Shown piece after piece: positions 7,186-14,027 of a stretch of 20,321 nucleotides of DNA. The DNA lies in the NCBI GenBank assembly GCA_038250515.1, contig JBBSCG010000036.1, positions 1 to 20,321 of the forward strand, in the 5' to 3' direction. The notes under the pieces were generated by a model, which was not told where the DNA came from, searched no databases, and was given only the letters and a program-made list of their open reading frames with translations. Position 1 is the first letter of the stretch; every line of letters begins with the position of its first letter. This DNA comes from JAICUY01 sp038250515 (GTDB taxonomy: Bacteria > Chloroflexota > Limnocylindria > QHBO01). Position numbers and translations under genes: made by a program.

Positions 7186-7917
7186 ATGACCGATCAGCTG
7201 CGCTTCGCCCTCGTCAACGCCGACAACTTCGACGACATCCCCGACCCAGCCGCGCCCGGCGCTCGATGCCAGACATGCGCCTACTGGGAGCGGCTCACCG
7301 GACATCGCGAGCCACCCGAAACGGGCGCGGCGGCGGCTCATGACCTGAAGCGCTCGCGCGTGCTGGCCGGCACCCGCCTCGCCGGCGCGTACGCGATGCT
7401 CGCTTATGACGGCGAAACCGCCGTCGGCTACGCACAGTTCGGGCCGATCTCCGCCTACCCGCGCGCCCAGGTCATCCGCGATCGATATCCCGCCCTTCCC
7501 GACTCGCCGGCGCCCTGGGTTATCACGTGCCTGCAGGTCGTCGCGACCGCGGACGATCGCAACGCGACCGCCGAACAGCTGCTCGACGCGACCTGCCGCG
7601 AGCTCGACCGCCGTGGGATCGTCGCGGTCGAAGCGTATCCGGAGACCGGCGCCGACCCCTGGATCCCCGCGCCCGGCCCCGCGAACATCTACGAGGCCAA
7701 CGGCTTTGAACGCGTCGCCGACGACGACCGCTATCCGGTCTACCGCCGCGAGCTGACCGGCGAGGGCGAGGCCGCCAACTGGAGCGATCTCCTCCGCCAC
7801 ACAAAGTCCGCGGACGACGAGGACGCCTGGCCCATCTCCGTTCCCAAGAAGAATCAGAAGGACCTTTTCCGCCTTCCCGAACGATCGAAGCGCCCGAACC
7901 CGTTCGGCGAGGACTGA
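7186..7917 (+). CDS. GNAT family N-acetyltransferase with N-terminal CxxC motif
   Basis: This is a 243-residue protein. Near the N-terminus is CQTCAYWE (about residues 28-35), a Cys-x2-Cys-x-Trp-Glu motif found in a subgroup of GNAT-like proteins. A GNAT-like core follows, with the strand AVGYAQFGP, a second strand WVITCLQVVAT (acetyl-CoA-binding strand position), helix LLDATCRELDRRG and the terminal NIYEANGFERVADDDRYPVYRREL, which is the usual end of the GNAT fold. The C-terminal 60 residues are charged and likely flexible. The substrate cannot be told from the sequence. The ATG at 7186 has no Shine-Dalgarno, and TAACGA sits 6 nt upstream, so a leaderless start is possible. The metal transporter gene follows 7 nt after the stop, suggesting one transcript. 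Confidence 0.72.
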   Translation: MTDQLRFALVNADNFDDIPDPAAPGARCQTCAYWERLTGHREPPETGAAAAHDLKRSRVLAGTRLAGAYAMLAYDGETAVGYAQFGPISAYPRAQVIRDRYPALPDSPAPWVITCLQVVATADDRNATAEQLLDATCRELDRRGIVAVEAYPETGADPWIPAPGPANIYEANGFERVADDDRYPVYRRELTGEGEAANWSDLLRHTKSADDEDAWPISVPKKNQKDLFRLPERSKRPNPFGED

Positions 7918-7924
7918 GGGCACC

Positions 7925-8665
7925 ATGCTCGAGGCCGGTCTGTGGGGACTCGCCGCCGCCTCGGCGCTGATGATCGGCGCGATCGTCGGCATCGCATTCA
8001 ACCTGCCTCGCCGACTCGTCTCGACCGTCATGGCCTTTGGCGCGGGCGCGCTCCTCAGCGCCGTCGCGTTCGACCTGACCGATGAGGCTTTTCAGCGCGG
8101 CGGAACAACCGCACTGGCCATCGGTCTGACCATTGGCGCCATCACCTTCTTCATCGGCAAGAAGCTCATCGAGCGATACGGCGGAAAGATGCACGCCCGA
8201 CGCACGGCCAGCGACTCGAGGACCGTGATCGAAGGCAACGGACCGGCGATCGTGCTCGGTGCGCTGCTCGACGGCATCCCGGAGTCCGTGGTCCTGGGCG
8301 CCACGTTGCTCGCGGGCAAAGGTATCGGCGTGCCGTTCCTGGTGGCCGTCTTCCTGTCGAACCTGCCCGAGGCGATGTCAGGCAGCAGCGACCTGCGGCA
8401 CGAGGGGCATCGGTCTCGATGGATCATCGGTCTGTGGTTGGCGGTCACGGTCGCTTCCGGAATTGCGGCGGCACTCGGTTTTGGCATTCTCGGCGAGATG
8501 AGCGGAACGCCGGTGGCCTTCATCCAGGCGTTCGCCGCCGGCGCGATCCTGACCATGCTGGCCGACACCATGGTCCCCGAGGCGTACCAGAATGCGGGCG
8601 ATTCGGCTGGCCTCGCGACCGTCCTCGGCTTTGCCCTGGCCTACCTCCTCTCCACGGTTTCATGA
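7925..8665 (+). CDS. ZIP family divalent metal transporter
   Basis: This is a 246-residue integral membrane protein with about eight hydrophobic segments. The ZIP metal-site helices are recognisable: GALLDGIPESVVLGATL (about residues 115-131, matching the HxxPEG helix) and FLSNLPEAMSGSS (about 144-156, matching the second, usually His/Glu-containing, helix). The usual His of the first motif is replaced by Asp in DGIPES, so this is a divergent ZIP subgroup. A cytoplasmic loop with KMHARRTASD lies before the first motif. Members move Zn2+, Fe2+ or Mn2+ into the cytosol; the metal here is unknown. Start ATG 7925 follows GAGGG at a short spacing, 7 nt behind the GNAT stop, so the two genes are likely co-transcribed. 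Confidence 0.82.
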   Translation: MLEAGLWGLAAASALMIGAIVGIAFNLPRRLVSTVMAFGAGALLSAVAFDLTDEAFQRGGTTALAIGLTIGAITFFIGKKLIERYGGKMHARRTASDSRTVIEGNGPAIVLGALLDGIPESVVLGATLLAGKGIGVPFLVAVFLSNLPEAMSGSSDLRHEGHRSRWIIGLWLAVTVASGIAAALGFGILGEMSGTPVAFIQAFAAGAILTMLADTMVPEAYQNAGDSAGLATVLGFALAYLLSTVS

Positions 8666-8698
8666 GGGCTCACGTGGCGTCGCCGCCTGAGCCTGCGC

Positions 8699-8839
8699 TT
8701 TGCCAACCGGTGGAGGTAACAAACAACTTGCGGGTCGAAACGGCGACAACTTGCCGGTTTCGGTCACTCGGCGGCATGCGTCGACAAGCTAGGCCGCAAT
8801 TTCAGCTCTTCTTGGTTGTTACCTCCACTCGGTGGCAAA
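8699..8839. mobile_element. MITE-like element or IS remnant with ~28-bp terminal inverted repeats
   Basis: GTGGAGGTAACAA (8710-8722) recurs perfectly inverted at 8816-8828. With gaps the arms extend to about 28 bp (8699-8726 and 8812-8839), adding CAA on the inside and TTTGCCA on the outside. Inside the left end ACAACTTGC-S-GG is repeated directly (8723 and 8746), and GAAACGGC/GCCGGTTTC can form an inner hairpin. About 140 bp in all, with no coding frame. This is the layout of a non-autonomous transposable element. I see no clear target-site duplication. It sits between the ZIP gene and the sigma gene, so it may influence sigma expression. Confidence 0.55.
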
Positions 8840-8929
8840 TCAACCACCACCTGCTCGGCGGGCGCCCACCTCACGGGTCATCCACTCAAGAATCCGGCCG
8901 CGTTGTCGGTTGTAATCGGTGACAGACCG

Positions 8930-9415
8930 ATGCCGGAGGGAGAGGCCGCGCCACACCCGGGCGATTTCGCGACCTGCGTCGATCGGCACTATCCGGGGCT
9001 AGTGCGGCGCCTGACGCTGGTGCTGCACGACGGGGAGGAGGCGAAGGACGTGGCTCAAGAGGCGTACCTGCGAGCGTATCGGGCCTGGGATCGATTCGAT
9101 GGCACAGACGTTCGCGCCTGGCTGCACACCATCGCGCTGCGGCTGGCCTTCAACGCGCTCCGTCGCCGGAACCTCTGGTCGCGCTTCGCCTCCTCCCGCG
9201 AGACCGATGCATCCTGGGTGGTTGCGGATCGCCTGCCTCTGTGGGAGGCGCTCGGATCGTTGCGGCCTCGCGTGCGCGCAGCGTTGCTTCTGAACGTGCT
9301 CGACGGCTACACCCAGGCCGAGATCGCGGCGATGCTCGACGTGCCGCCGGGCACCATCGCCTCGTGGATCGCGTCGGGCAAGGCGCGTCTGCGCGAGGAG
9401 CTTCACGATGAATGA
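8930..9415 (+). CDS. ECF-type RNA polymerase sigma factor
   Basis: This is a 161-residue two-domain sigma factor. Region 2 is seen at about residues 12-75 (CVDRHYPGLVRRL, then EEAKDVAQEAYLRAYRAW, the core-binding and -10 helices, then DVRAWLHTIALRLAFNALRR). Region 4 with its helix-turn-helix is at about 105-158 (LRPRVRAALLLNVLDGYTQAEIAAML, then a recognition helix GTIASWIASGKARLREEL). The ATG at 8930 is inside the octamer GACCGATG and gives a standard N-terminus; the longer frame from 8816 runs into the inverted-repeat element and is unlikely. TGTAAT (8911-8916) is a possible -10. The stop overlaps the start of the membrane propeller gene, so that protein is the likely regulator or partner. 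Confidence 0.9.
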   Translation: MPEGEAAPHPGDFATCVDRHYPGLVRRLTLVLHDGEEAKDVAQEAYLRAYRAWDRFDGTDVRAWLHTIALRLAFNALRRRNLWSRFASSRETDASWVVADRLPLWEALGSLRPRVRAALLLNVLDGYTQAEIAAMLDVPPGTIASWIASGKARLREELHDE

Positions 9416-11441
9416 CCGGTCGCTGCACGACGACCTCGAGGCACTGGAGCTCGCCGCGCCATTTACCCTGCCGCCGGCTTTGCGTGTTTCGCGACGCCGG
9501 CCGTTCATGCTCTGGCTGCCGGCGGGCCTGGCGCTCGTTGCCGGCATGCTGATCGGCCTGTTCGGCGCGCAGCTATTGCCCCGCGAACAGCTGGCCACCA
9601 ATGTCGCCGTGGCGCCGGTCTCATCGGGCGCGCTCGCTGCGGGCTGCCCGGTCACCAGACGGCCGAACCCGCTGTTTGTCCCGCCGACGGGCCCGGCTGC
9701 ACCGCCGGCGTACTACCACGGGTTCTGGTACGGCAGCGACGCGTTGTGGACCATGCCGGAGTCCAGCGGTACGTGGCCGCTTGCACCGAATCCGGACGGG
9801 TGGCTCACGCAGAAGACGTTCTGGTGGAGTAAGGACTTCGCCGAGCCGAGGCCCGACATCACGGTGACTGGCAGGCGCCTTGACGGGCGAGCCGAAGCGA
9901 TTCGAACCGATCAACCAACGAACGCGTCCGCCGATTTCGGCACGGCGATGCTGGTTGGGATCGAGTTGCCGACGCCCGGCTGCTGGGAGCTCACCGCCGA
10001 GTACCGCGGCCACAGCCTCAGCTACGTCGTGTGGGTGGAAAAACACGAACCCGTGCGCCAGACTGCCACGCTCGACTGGCAGACGACGAAGGCGTCGGTC
10101 GACGCGCTGCACCTCGCGGAGGTCGGCGGGCGCCTGATCGCGACCGGGACCGGCGACGGGCCGGAGGCTGCCTGGTATTCCGACAACGGCGGCGAATCGT
10201 GGAAGTCAGCGCGCATCTCGGCAGGTCCGGACCAGGCGAGCTGGCACCTCGGTGCGGTTGCTGAACGGGACGGACAGCTCATCTCGCTCGGCTGGGCGCC
10301 GAATTCCCCCATTGGTGCCGATGCCGACCGGCGCGCCGTGATCTGGACCTCGGATGACGACGGCGCGATCTGGAGGCCGCTCGCCGGCGGCACCGCGCCG
10401 TCGGTCAGTGGAAACGTCGTCGCCGGTGGGCCAGGATACGTGATGGTCGGGAACCCGGTCGATGCCGCGAGCGGCCGCTACACGAACCATCCCGAAATCT
10501 GGACCTCGACTGACGGAGCCAATTGGACGCAGGTCGAGACTGAGGCGTTCGCGAACTCGTACATGTCCGGCCTGGCCAGCCGAGGACGGATCGTTGCGGT
10601 CGGCGTGGTCGGCGACGACCCAGCCGATGCCCGGACTCCAACGGCTTGGTGGTCCGATGACGGCCTCACCTGGCATTCGATTGCGCTCTCCGGCGCAGCA
10701 TCTGTCTCCGCCGTCACCACCGATGCTTCCGGGTTCGTCGCCGCCGGGACGGCGGTAGACGGATCGCTGGCCGTGTGGGACTCGGTCGACGGCGAAACAT
10801 GGAACCTGGTGCCGAATGGGTTGGGCGGCTGGGGATCCGTGGCCAGTCTCGCGGCCGGACCGCTCGGGATCGTCGTGAGTGGTGCCAGCAAGGCGGGATC
10901 GCCCGTCGGGACTGACCTCGTTGATCCCTTCGGCCACCCACTGTTGGCCTTCCTCCCCGCCGACGGCGCGTCGCCTTCGACAGCAGAGGATCTGCAGGAC
11001 TGGCCGATGAGCGTCGCAGCACTGCGGGATCGGTTCGTCACCCTCGCCGACAAGTGCCCGCCGAATGCCGACTGCTACGTGCAGCTTCGTTCTGTGCTCG
11101 TCGGAACGGCACATGTCGGATCCGCACTATCACCTACGTCTGAGGCTGTTGCGCTGCCAACACTGACAACGGACAACGGCACCTGCCCAAGTGTCGGCCT
11201 AAATGTGACGCTGTTCGGCGACGCCGCGGATCCACGCGTCACCTGGCTCGTCCGCGATGATGGCTCGCGGCAGGACATCATCTGGCCGCCCGGCTTTACC
11301 GCCCGCTTCTCGCCGAAGCTTGAAGTGCTCGACGCATCTGGATCAGTCGTATTCAGAGGCGGCGACAGGATCGATGGCGGATGCACGGCTGGTCCGCCTG
11401 ACGATCCCGCGAAGCTGCTCATCATCCGACCTGACTCGTGA
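9408..11441 (+). CDS. Membrane-anchored Asp-box (BNR) beta-propeller protein coupled to the ECF sigma factor
   Basis: This is a 677-residue protein. A short cytoplasmic N-terminus of about 33 residues is followed by one transmembrane helix (about 34-56) and then a large outside part. The first outside domain (about 70-220) carries GCWELTAEYRG, an immunoglobulin-like strand pattern. A propeller follows with at least five Asp-box repeats near residues 257, 315, 364, 417 and 459: YSDNGGESW, TSDDDGAIW, TSTDGANW, WSDDGLTW, DSVDGETW. The C-terminal part has several Cys (for example DKCPPNADCY). ATG 9408 overlaps the sigma stop by 8 bases, implying coupled translation and a role as anti-sigma or sensor (inference). 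The cytoplasmic part is too short for a known zinc anti-sigma domain. Ligand unknown. Confidence 0.75.
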   Translation: MNDRSLHDDLEALELAAPFTLPPALRVSRRRPFMLWLPAGLALVAGMLIGLFGAQLLPREQLATNVAVAPVSSGALAAGCPVTRRPNPLFVPPTGPAAPPAYYHGFWYGSDALWTMPESSGTWPLAPNPDGWLTQKTFWWSKDFAEPRPDITVTGRRLDGRAEAIRTDQPTNASADFGTAMLVGIELPTPGCWELTAEYRGHSLSYVVWVEKHEPVRQTATLDWQTTKASVDALHLAEVGGRLIATGTGDGPEAAWYSDNGGESWKSARISAGPDQASWHLGAVAERDGQLISLGWAPNSPIGADADRRAVIWTSDDDGAIWRPLAGGTAPSVSGNVVAGGPGYVMVGNPVDAASGRYTNHPEIWTSTDGANWTQVETEAFANSYMSGLASRGRIVAVGVVGDDPADARTPTAWWSDDGLTWHSIALSGAASVSAVTTDASGFVAAGTAVDGSLAVWDSVDGETWNLVPNGLGGWGSVASLAAGPLGIVVSGASKAGSPVGTDLVDPFGHPLLAFLPADGASPSTAEDLQDWPMSVAALRDRFVTLADKCPPNADCYVQLRSVLVGTAHVGSALSPTSEAVALPTLTTDNGTCPSVGLNVTLFGDAADPRVTWLVRDDGSRQDIIWPPGFTARFSPKLEVLDASGSVVFRGGDRIDGGCTAGPPDDPAKLLIIRPDS

Positions 11442-11495
11442 CGAGTGCCGACCTGCTCGGCGCGGCGAATCGCATCTGCCTGGCCGCCAGCGACC

Positions 11496-11501
11496 TATCC
11501 T
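11496..11501 (+). promoter_or_regulatory. -10 element (TATCCT) for the second propeller gene
   Basis: TATCCT is followed by six bases (GAGCCG) and then ATG 11508, the same spacing as at hutU and the PAP2 gene, predicting a leaderless transcript. No -35 is obvious. It lies 54 bp after the previous gene's stop. Confidence 0.5.
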
Positions 11502-11507
11502 GAGCCG

Positions 11508-12833
11508 ATGAGGGGAGCCTCCCGAGTACCTGAGCCCGAATCTCAGAGCCGATGGAAGACGATTGCCTCGCTCATCGGCCCGCTGGCGGTCGTGGCGATC
11601 GTCGCCTTCACCGTGTTCCGGCCTTCCTTCGCGCCGTCGCCGGGGCCGTCGCCGTCAGCGCGCGAATCAATGGTCACCAAACAGACGCCGACGCCATTCC
11701 CCACGCTGAACGCCCAACCTGTCGACGTCGCGTCGCTCGAGGTCCAGTCGACGCCCTTCGAGGAAGCGGCGTCCGTCACCGGCTTTGCGCTCGCGGGCGA
11801 ACGAGTGATCGCGACCGGCTCCAACAAAGAGGGTGCCGCGGCCTGGTACTCAGATGACAAGGGCGCGACGTGGACGCGCGCATCGGTCCAGACGCTGGAT
11901 CCTCCGCAACCAGGAGCCGTTGCCGAGATGGCTGCAGTCGCGGCGAATGGCGCGACGCTGGCGGCCATCGGTCAATGGCGTCAGGGTCGCCAGGGCCTGC
12001 TGACGTTGAGCACCTGGATCTCGACCGATGCCGGCTCGACCTGGACCGAGCAGCCGCGAGGCGATACGGGAGGGCAGATGCGGCCCTTCGCCGCCGAGTT
12101 CCTGACCGCCGGCGACATGGGCTTCGTGACTGTTCATTTCAGCAGCTTCCCGACGGTCCTCACATCGACCGACGGCGTCACCTGGGTGAAGTTGGAGGAC
12201 GACTCGTCGATTCGCAAAGCACAATTCCGCGACATCGCGGCCTCGGGCGACACGCTATTGGCTGTCGGGCTCGACACGAGCAATACGTCGGGGGGCTTCC
12301 TGACGCCAGACCTGTGGACCTATACCGATGCGGACGGCTGGACGACGTTCAATGACCGGTTCAGCGAGTCGATCGTGGGCGACCTGACGGCCGACGCATC
12401 GGGCTACTACGCCAGCGGGATCGCGCTGCCGAATCCCGAAACGACCGAGGGCTCCGTGGCAGCCATGTGGGAGTCGCCGGACGGAACTTCCTGGCAGCAG
12501 CGCGTCCTCAGCCAGGCGCCGGACCTCGAGGCCGGGGCCCTCGCCCACGGCCCGCTCGGCACGCTGGTCATGGGTGATATCCTCGCCCCTCCTGCCGATG
12601 GATCCGGGCCGCATGCGCTTGCCTGGTTCGTGCAGAACGGGACCGCTGTCGACGAGACGGCGCAGGAGTATCCAGTGGAATGGACCAGTCGGGCGGCGAT
12701 CGCGCTCAGTGATCGCTTCCTCGTCTTCGGTGTCTGCGCCCAGGGTGCAACCGGCTGCAGCGGACCTGCGATCCTGACCTTCAGCGCATCAGATACGCCG
12801 TACCAGCCACAAGAGCCGTTGCCATCTGGCTAG
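11508..12833 (+). CDS. Second membrane-anchored Asp-box beta-propeller protein, paralogue of its neighbour
   Basis: This is a 441-residue protein with a polar N-terminus, one transmembrane helix (about 23-42, IGPLAVVAIVAFTVF) and a Pro/Ser-rich linker, then a propeller outside the cell. Asp-box-like repeats include YSDDKGATW, STDAGSTW, TSTDGVTW, YTDADGW and ESPDGTSW. The first repeat block, RVIATGSNKEGAAAWYSD, matches RLIATGTGDGPEAAWYSD of the upstream protein, so the two arose by duplication. This copy lacks the extra outside domain. The start at ATG 11508 rests on the TATCCT box 6 nt upstream; the frame is open further upstream but that part is not protein-like. It ends 13 nt before the cyclodeaminase gene. 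It is probably a sensor or structural partner of the sigma-linked protein; function unknown. Confidence 0.72.
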   Translation: MRGASRVPEPESQSRWKTIASLIGPLAVVAIVAFTVFRPSFAPSPGPSPSARESMVTKQTPTPFPTLNAQPVDVASLEVQSTPFEEAASVTGFALAGERVIATGSNKEGAAAWYSDDKGATWTRASVQTLDPPQPGAVAEMAAVAANGATLAAIGQWRQGRQGLLTLSTWISTDAGSTWTEQPRGDTGGQMRPFAAEFLTAGDMGFVTVHFSSFPTVLTSTDGVTWVKLEDDSSIRKAQFRDIAASGDTLLAVGLDTSNTSGGFLTPDLWTYTDADGWTTFNDRFSESIVGDLTADASGYYASGIALPNPETTEGSVAAMWESPDGTSWQQRVLSQAPDLEAGALAHGPLGTLVMGDILAPPADGSGPHALAWFVQNGTAVDETAQEYPVEWTSRAAIALSDRFLVFGVCAQGATGCSGPAILTFSASDTPYQPQEPLPSG

Positions 12834-12846
12834 GGGCTGCTCGCCG

Positions 12847-13827
12847 ATGAAGATCCGCATCCTAAAGGCCGATGACGTCGCTCGACTCCTGCCGATGCGC
12901 GACTGCATCGAGGTCATGGAGCAGGCGCTGGCCAAGTTCGCCCGCCGCGAGGCGGTCCAGCCCGTTCGGCTGACGCTGCATGCCCCGAGTGACGCCGGCA
13001 TCCTGGCGTTGATGCCGGCACAGCTGACCGATATCGGCCTCGGCTACAAGGCGGTCAGCGTCTTCGGTGGCAATACCGAGCGTGGCCTGCCGACGCACCT
13101 GGCGACCATCGCCCTCCACGATCCGCAGACCGGCGCGCCGATCGCGCTGATGGACGGCACCCGTATCACCGAGGTGCGAACCGCGGCGGTCTCGGCGGTT
13201 GCCACCCGCCACCTTTCGAGGACCGATGCGCACGTCCTGGCGATCATCGGCACCGGCGTCCAGGCGCGCGCCCATGCTCGGGCCATCGCCTGCGTGCGCG
13301 AGCTTACCGAGGTCCGGATATGCGGCCGGCGGCGAGAGGCGGCCGAGACGCTCGCCGCCGAGCTCCGCGATGAGCTCGACGCCACCGTTATCGTGTTTGA
13401 TGACGCGGCCGGGACGCTCGATGGCGCCGACATCATCGTCACCGTAACAGCGTCGCCGACGCCTGTCTTCGACGCCGCCGCGGTCGGCTCGGGTGCCCAC
13501 ATCAACGCCGTCGGTTCCGCCAGTCCGAGCGCACGCGAGCTGCCCGCCGCGACCGTCGCATCCGCTCGGCTTTTCGTGGACGACCGCGCAGCGGCGCTCG
13601 TCGAGGCCGGCGACATCCTGATGGCCATCGGCGACGGAATGATCGACGAGGGCCATATCGCCGGGACGCTCGGCGAGGTCATCATCGGTCAGGTGCCAGG
13701 CCGGACCGATGATGACCAGATCACCATCTTCGGATCACTCGGCCTTGGCCTCGAGGACGTTGCCGCGGCGGCCCACGTCTATGCCGCAGCCCTCGCCGAC
13801 GGCTCCGGAACCATCATCGAGCTCTGA
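12847..13827 (+). CDS. Ornithine cyclodeaminase / mu-crystallin family protein
   Basis: This is a 326-residue protein, normal for the family. Readable blocks are GYKAVSVFGGNTERGLPTH (substrate and NAD region), LMDGTRITEVRTAAVSAVAT, the Rossmann loop GTGVQARAHARAI (about 135-147), and NAVGSASPSARELP. The family includes NAD-dependent ornithine cyclodeaminase (ornithine to proline plus ammonia), alanine dehydrogenase and ketimine reductases; which reaction applies here cannot be read from sequence. ATG 12847 follows AGGGG at a rather long 10-nt spacing. The gene lies 13 nt behind the second propeller gene, so it may be co-transcribed with it. Its neighbour downstream is hutU, which suggests amino-acid catabolism, but the regulatory region between them argues for separate transcripts. 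Confidence 0.85.
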   Translation: MKIRILKADDVARLLPMRDCIEVMEQALAKFARREAVQPVRLTLHAPSDAGILALMPAQLTDIGLGYKAVSVFGGNTERGLPTHLATIALHDPQTGAPIALMDGTRITEVRTAAVSAVATRHLSRTDAHVLAIIGTGVQARAHARAIACVRELTEVRICGRRREAAETLAAELRDELDATVIVFDDAAGTLDGADIIVTVTASPTPVFDAAAVGSGAHINAVGSASPSARELPAATVASARLFVDDRAAALVEAGDILMAIGDGMIDEGHIAGTLGEVIIGQVPGRTDDDQITIFGSLGLGLEDVAAAAHVYAAALADGSGTIIEL

Positions 13828-13863
13828 CGGGTGGGTCGGCCAGAATCGCGCGCACGATCAGCC

Positions 13864-13982
13864 GATGCAGCAGGTGCATCAAATCACGCCGTTTCGTGCG
13901 TTCCGGCAACGAAGGATGCGCCTCGTGCATCGCAGGTTGGCGGAGCAGCGGCTCTGGCGACCGATGATGCGTGCCATGCATC
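13864..13982. promoter_or_regulatory. Three phased operator-like palindromes GATGC-N7-GCATC, 51 bp apart
   Basis: Perfect inverted repeats GATGC-N7-GCATC occur at 13864-13880, 13915-13931 and 13966-13982. Their centres (13872, 13923, 13974) are exactly 51 bp apart. The seven-base spacers (AGCAGGT, GCCTCGT, GTGCCAT) and the intervening DNA are unrelated, so only the palindromes are conserved. No other copy exists in the window. The array fills the gap before hutU and ends about 34 bp before its -10 box, so it most likely binds a dimeric regulator of hutU. Confidence 0.75.
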
Positions 13983-13992
13983 AACACCCGAA

Positions 13993-14015
13993 CCGCCGGC
14001 GCAACAAGCCGGCGG
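13993..14015 (+). promoter_or_regulatory. Perfect 8-bp inverted repeat abutting the hutU -10 box
   Basis: CCGCCGGC (13993-14000) and GCCGGCGG (14008-14015) flank a 7-nt loop and end directly at the TATCAT box. It occupies the place where a -35 element and spacer should be, and no -35 sequence is present there. It may be a separate operator or a DNA cruciform; as it lies upstream of the inferred transcription start it would not be in the hutU mRNA. Confidence 0.6.
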
Positions 14016-14021
14016 TATCAT
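14016..14021 (+). promoter_or_regulatory. -10 element (TATCAT) for leaderless hutU
   Basis: TATCAT is followed by CGGTCG and then ATG 14028, placing the transcription start at the start codon. The same TATCATCGG string precedes ftcD, and TAGCATCGG precedes the SIS gene. Confidence 0.65.
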
Positions 14022-14027
14022 CGGTCG

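Noticed and set aside
6727..8031. Minus-strand open frame of 434 codons across the hutH end, the 335-bp gap and the GNAT gene
   Set aside because: It overlaps two well-supported genes, has no ribosome site and no recognisable domain; long antisense frames are common at this GC content.
12894..12909. GATGC-N6-GCATC inside the cyclodeaminase gene
   Set aside because: Spacing is 6 rather than 7, it is out of phase with the 51-bp array, and it lies in conserved coding sequence; likely chance.
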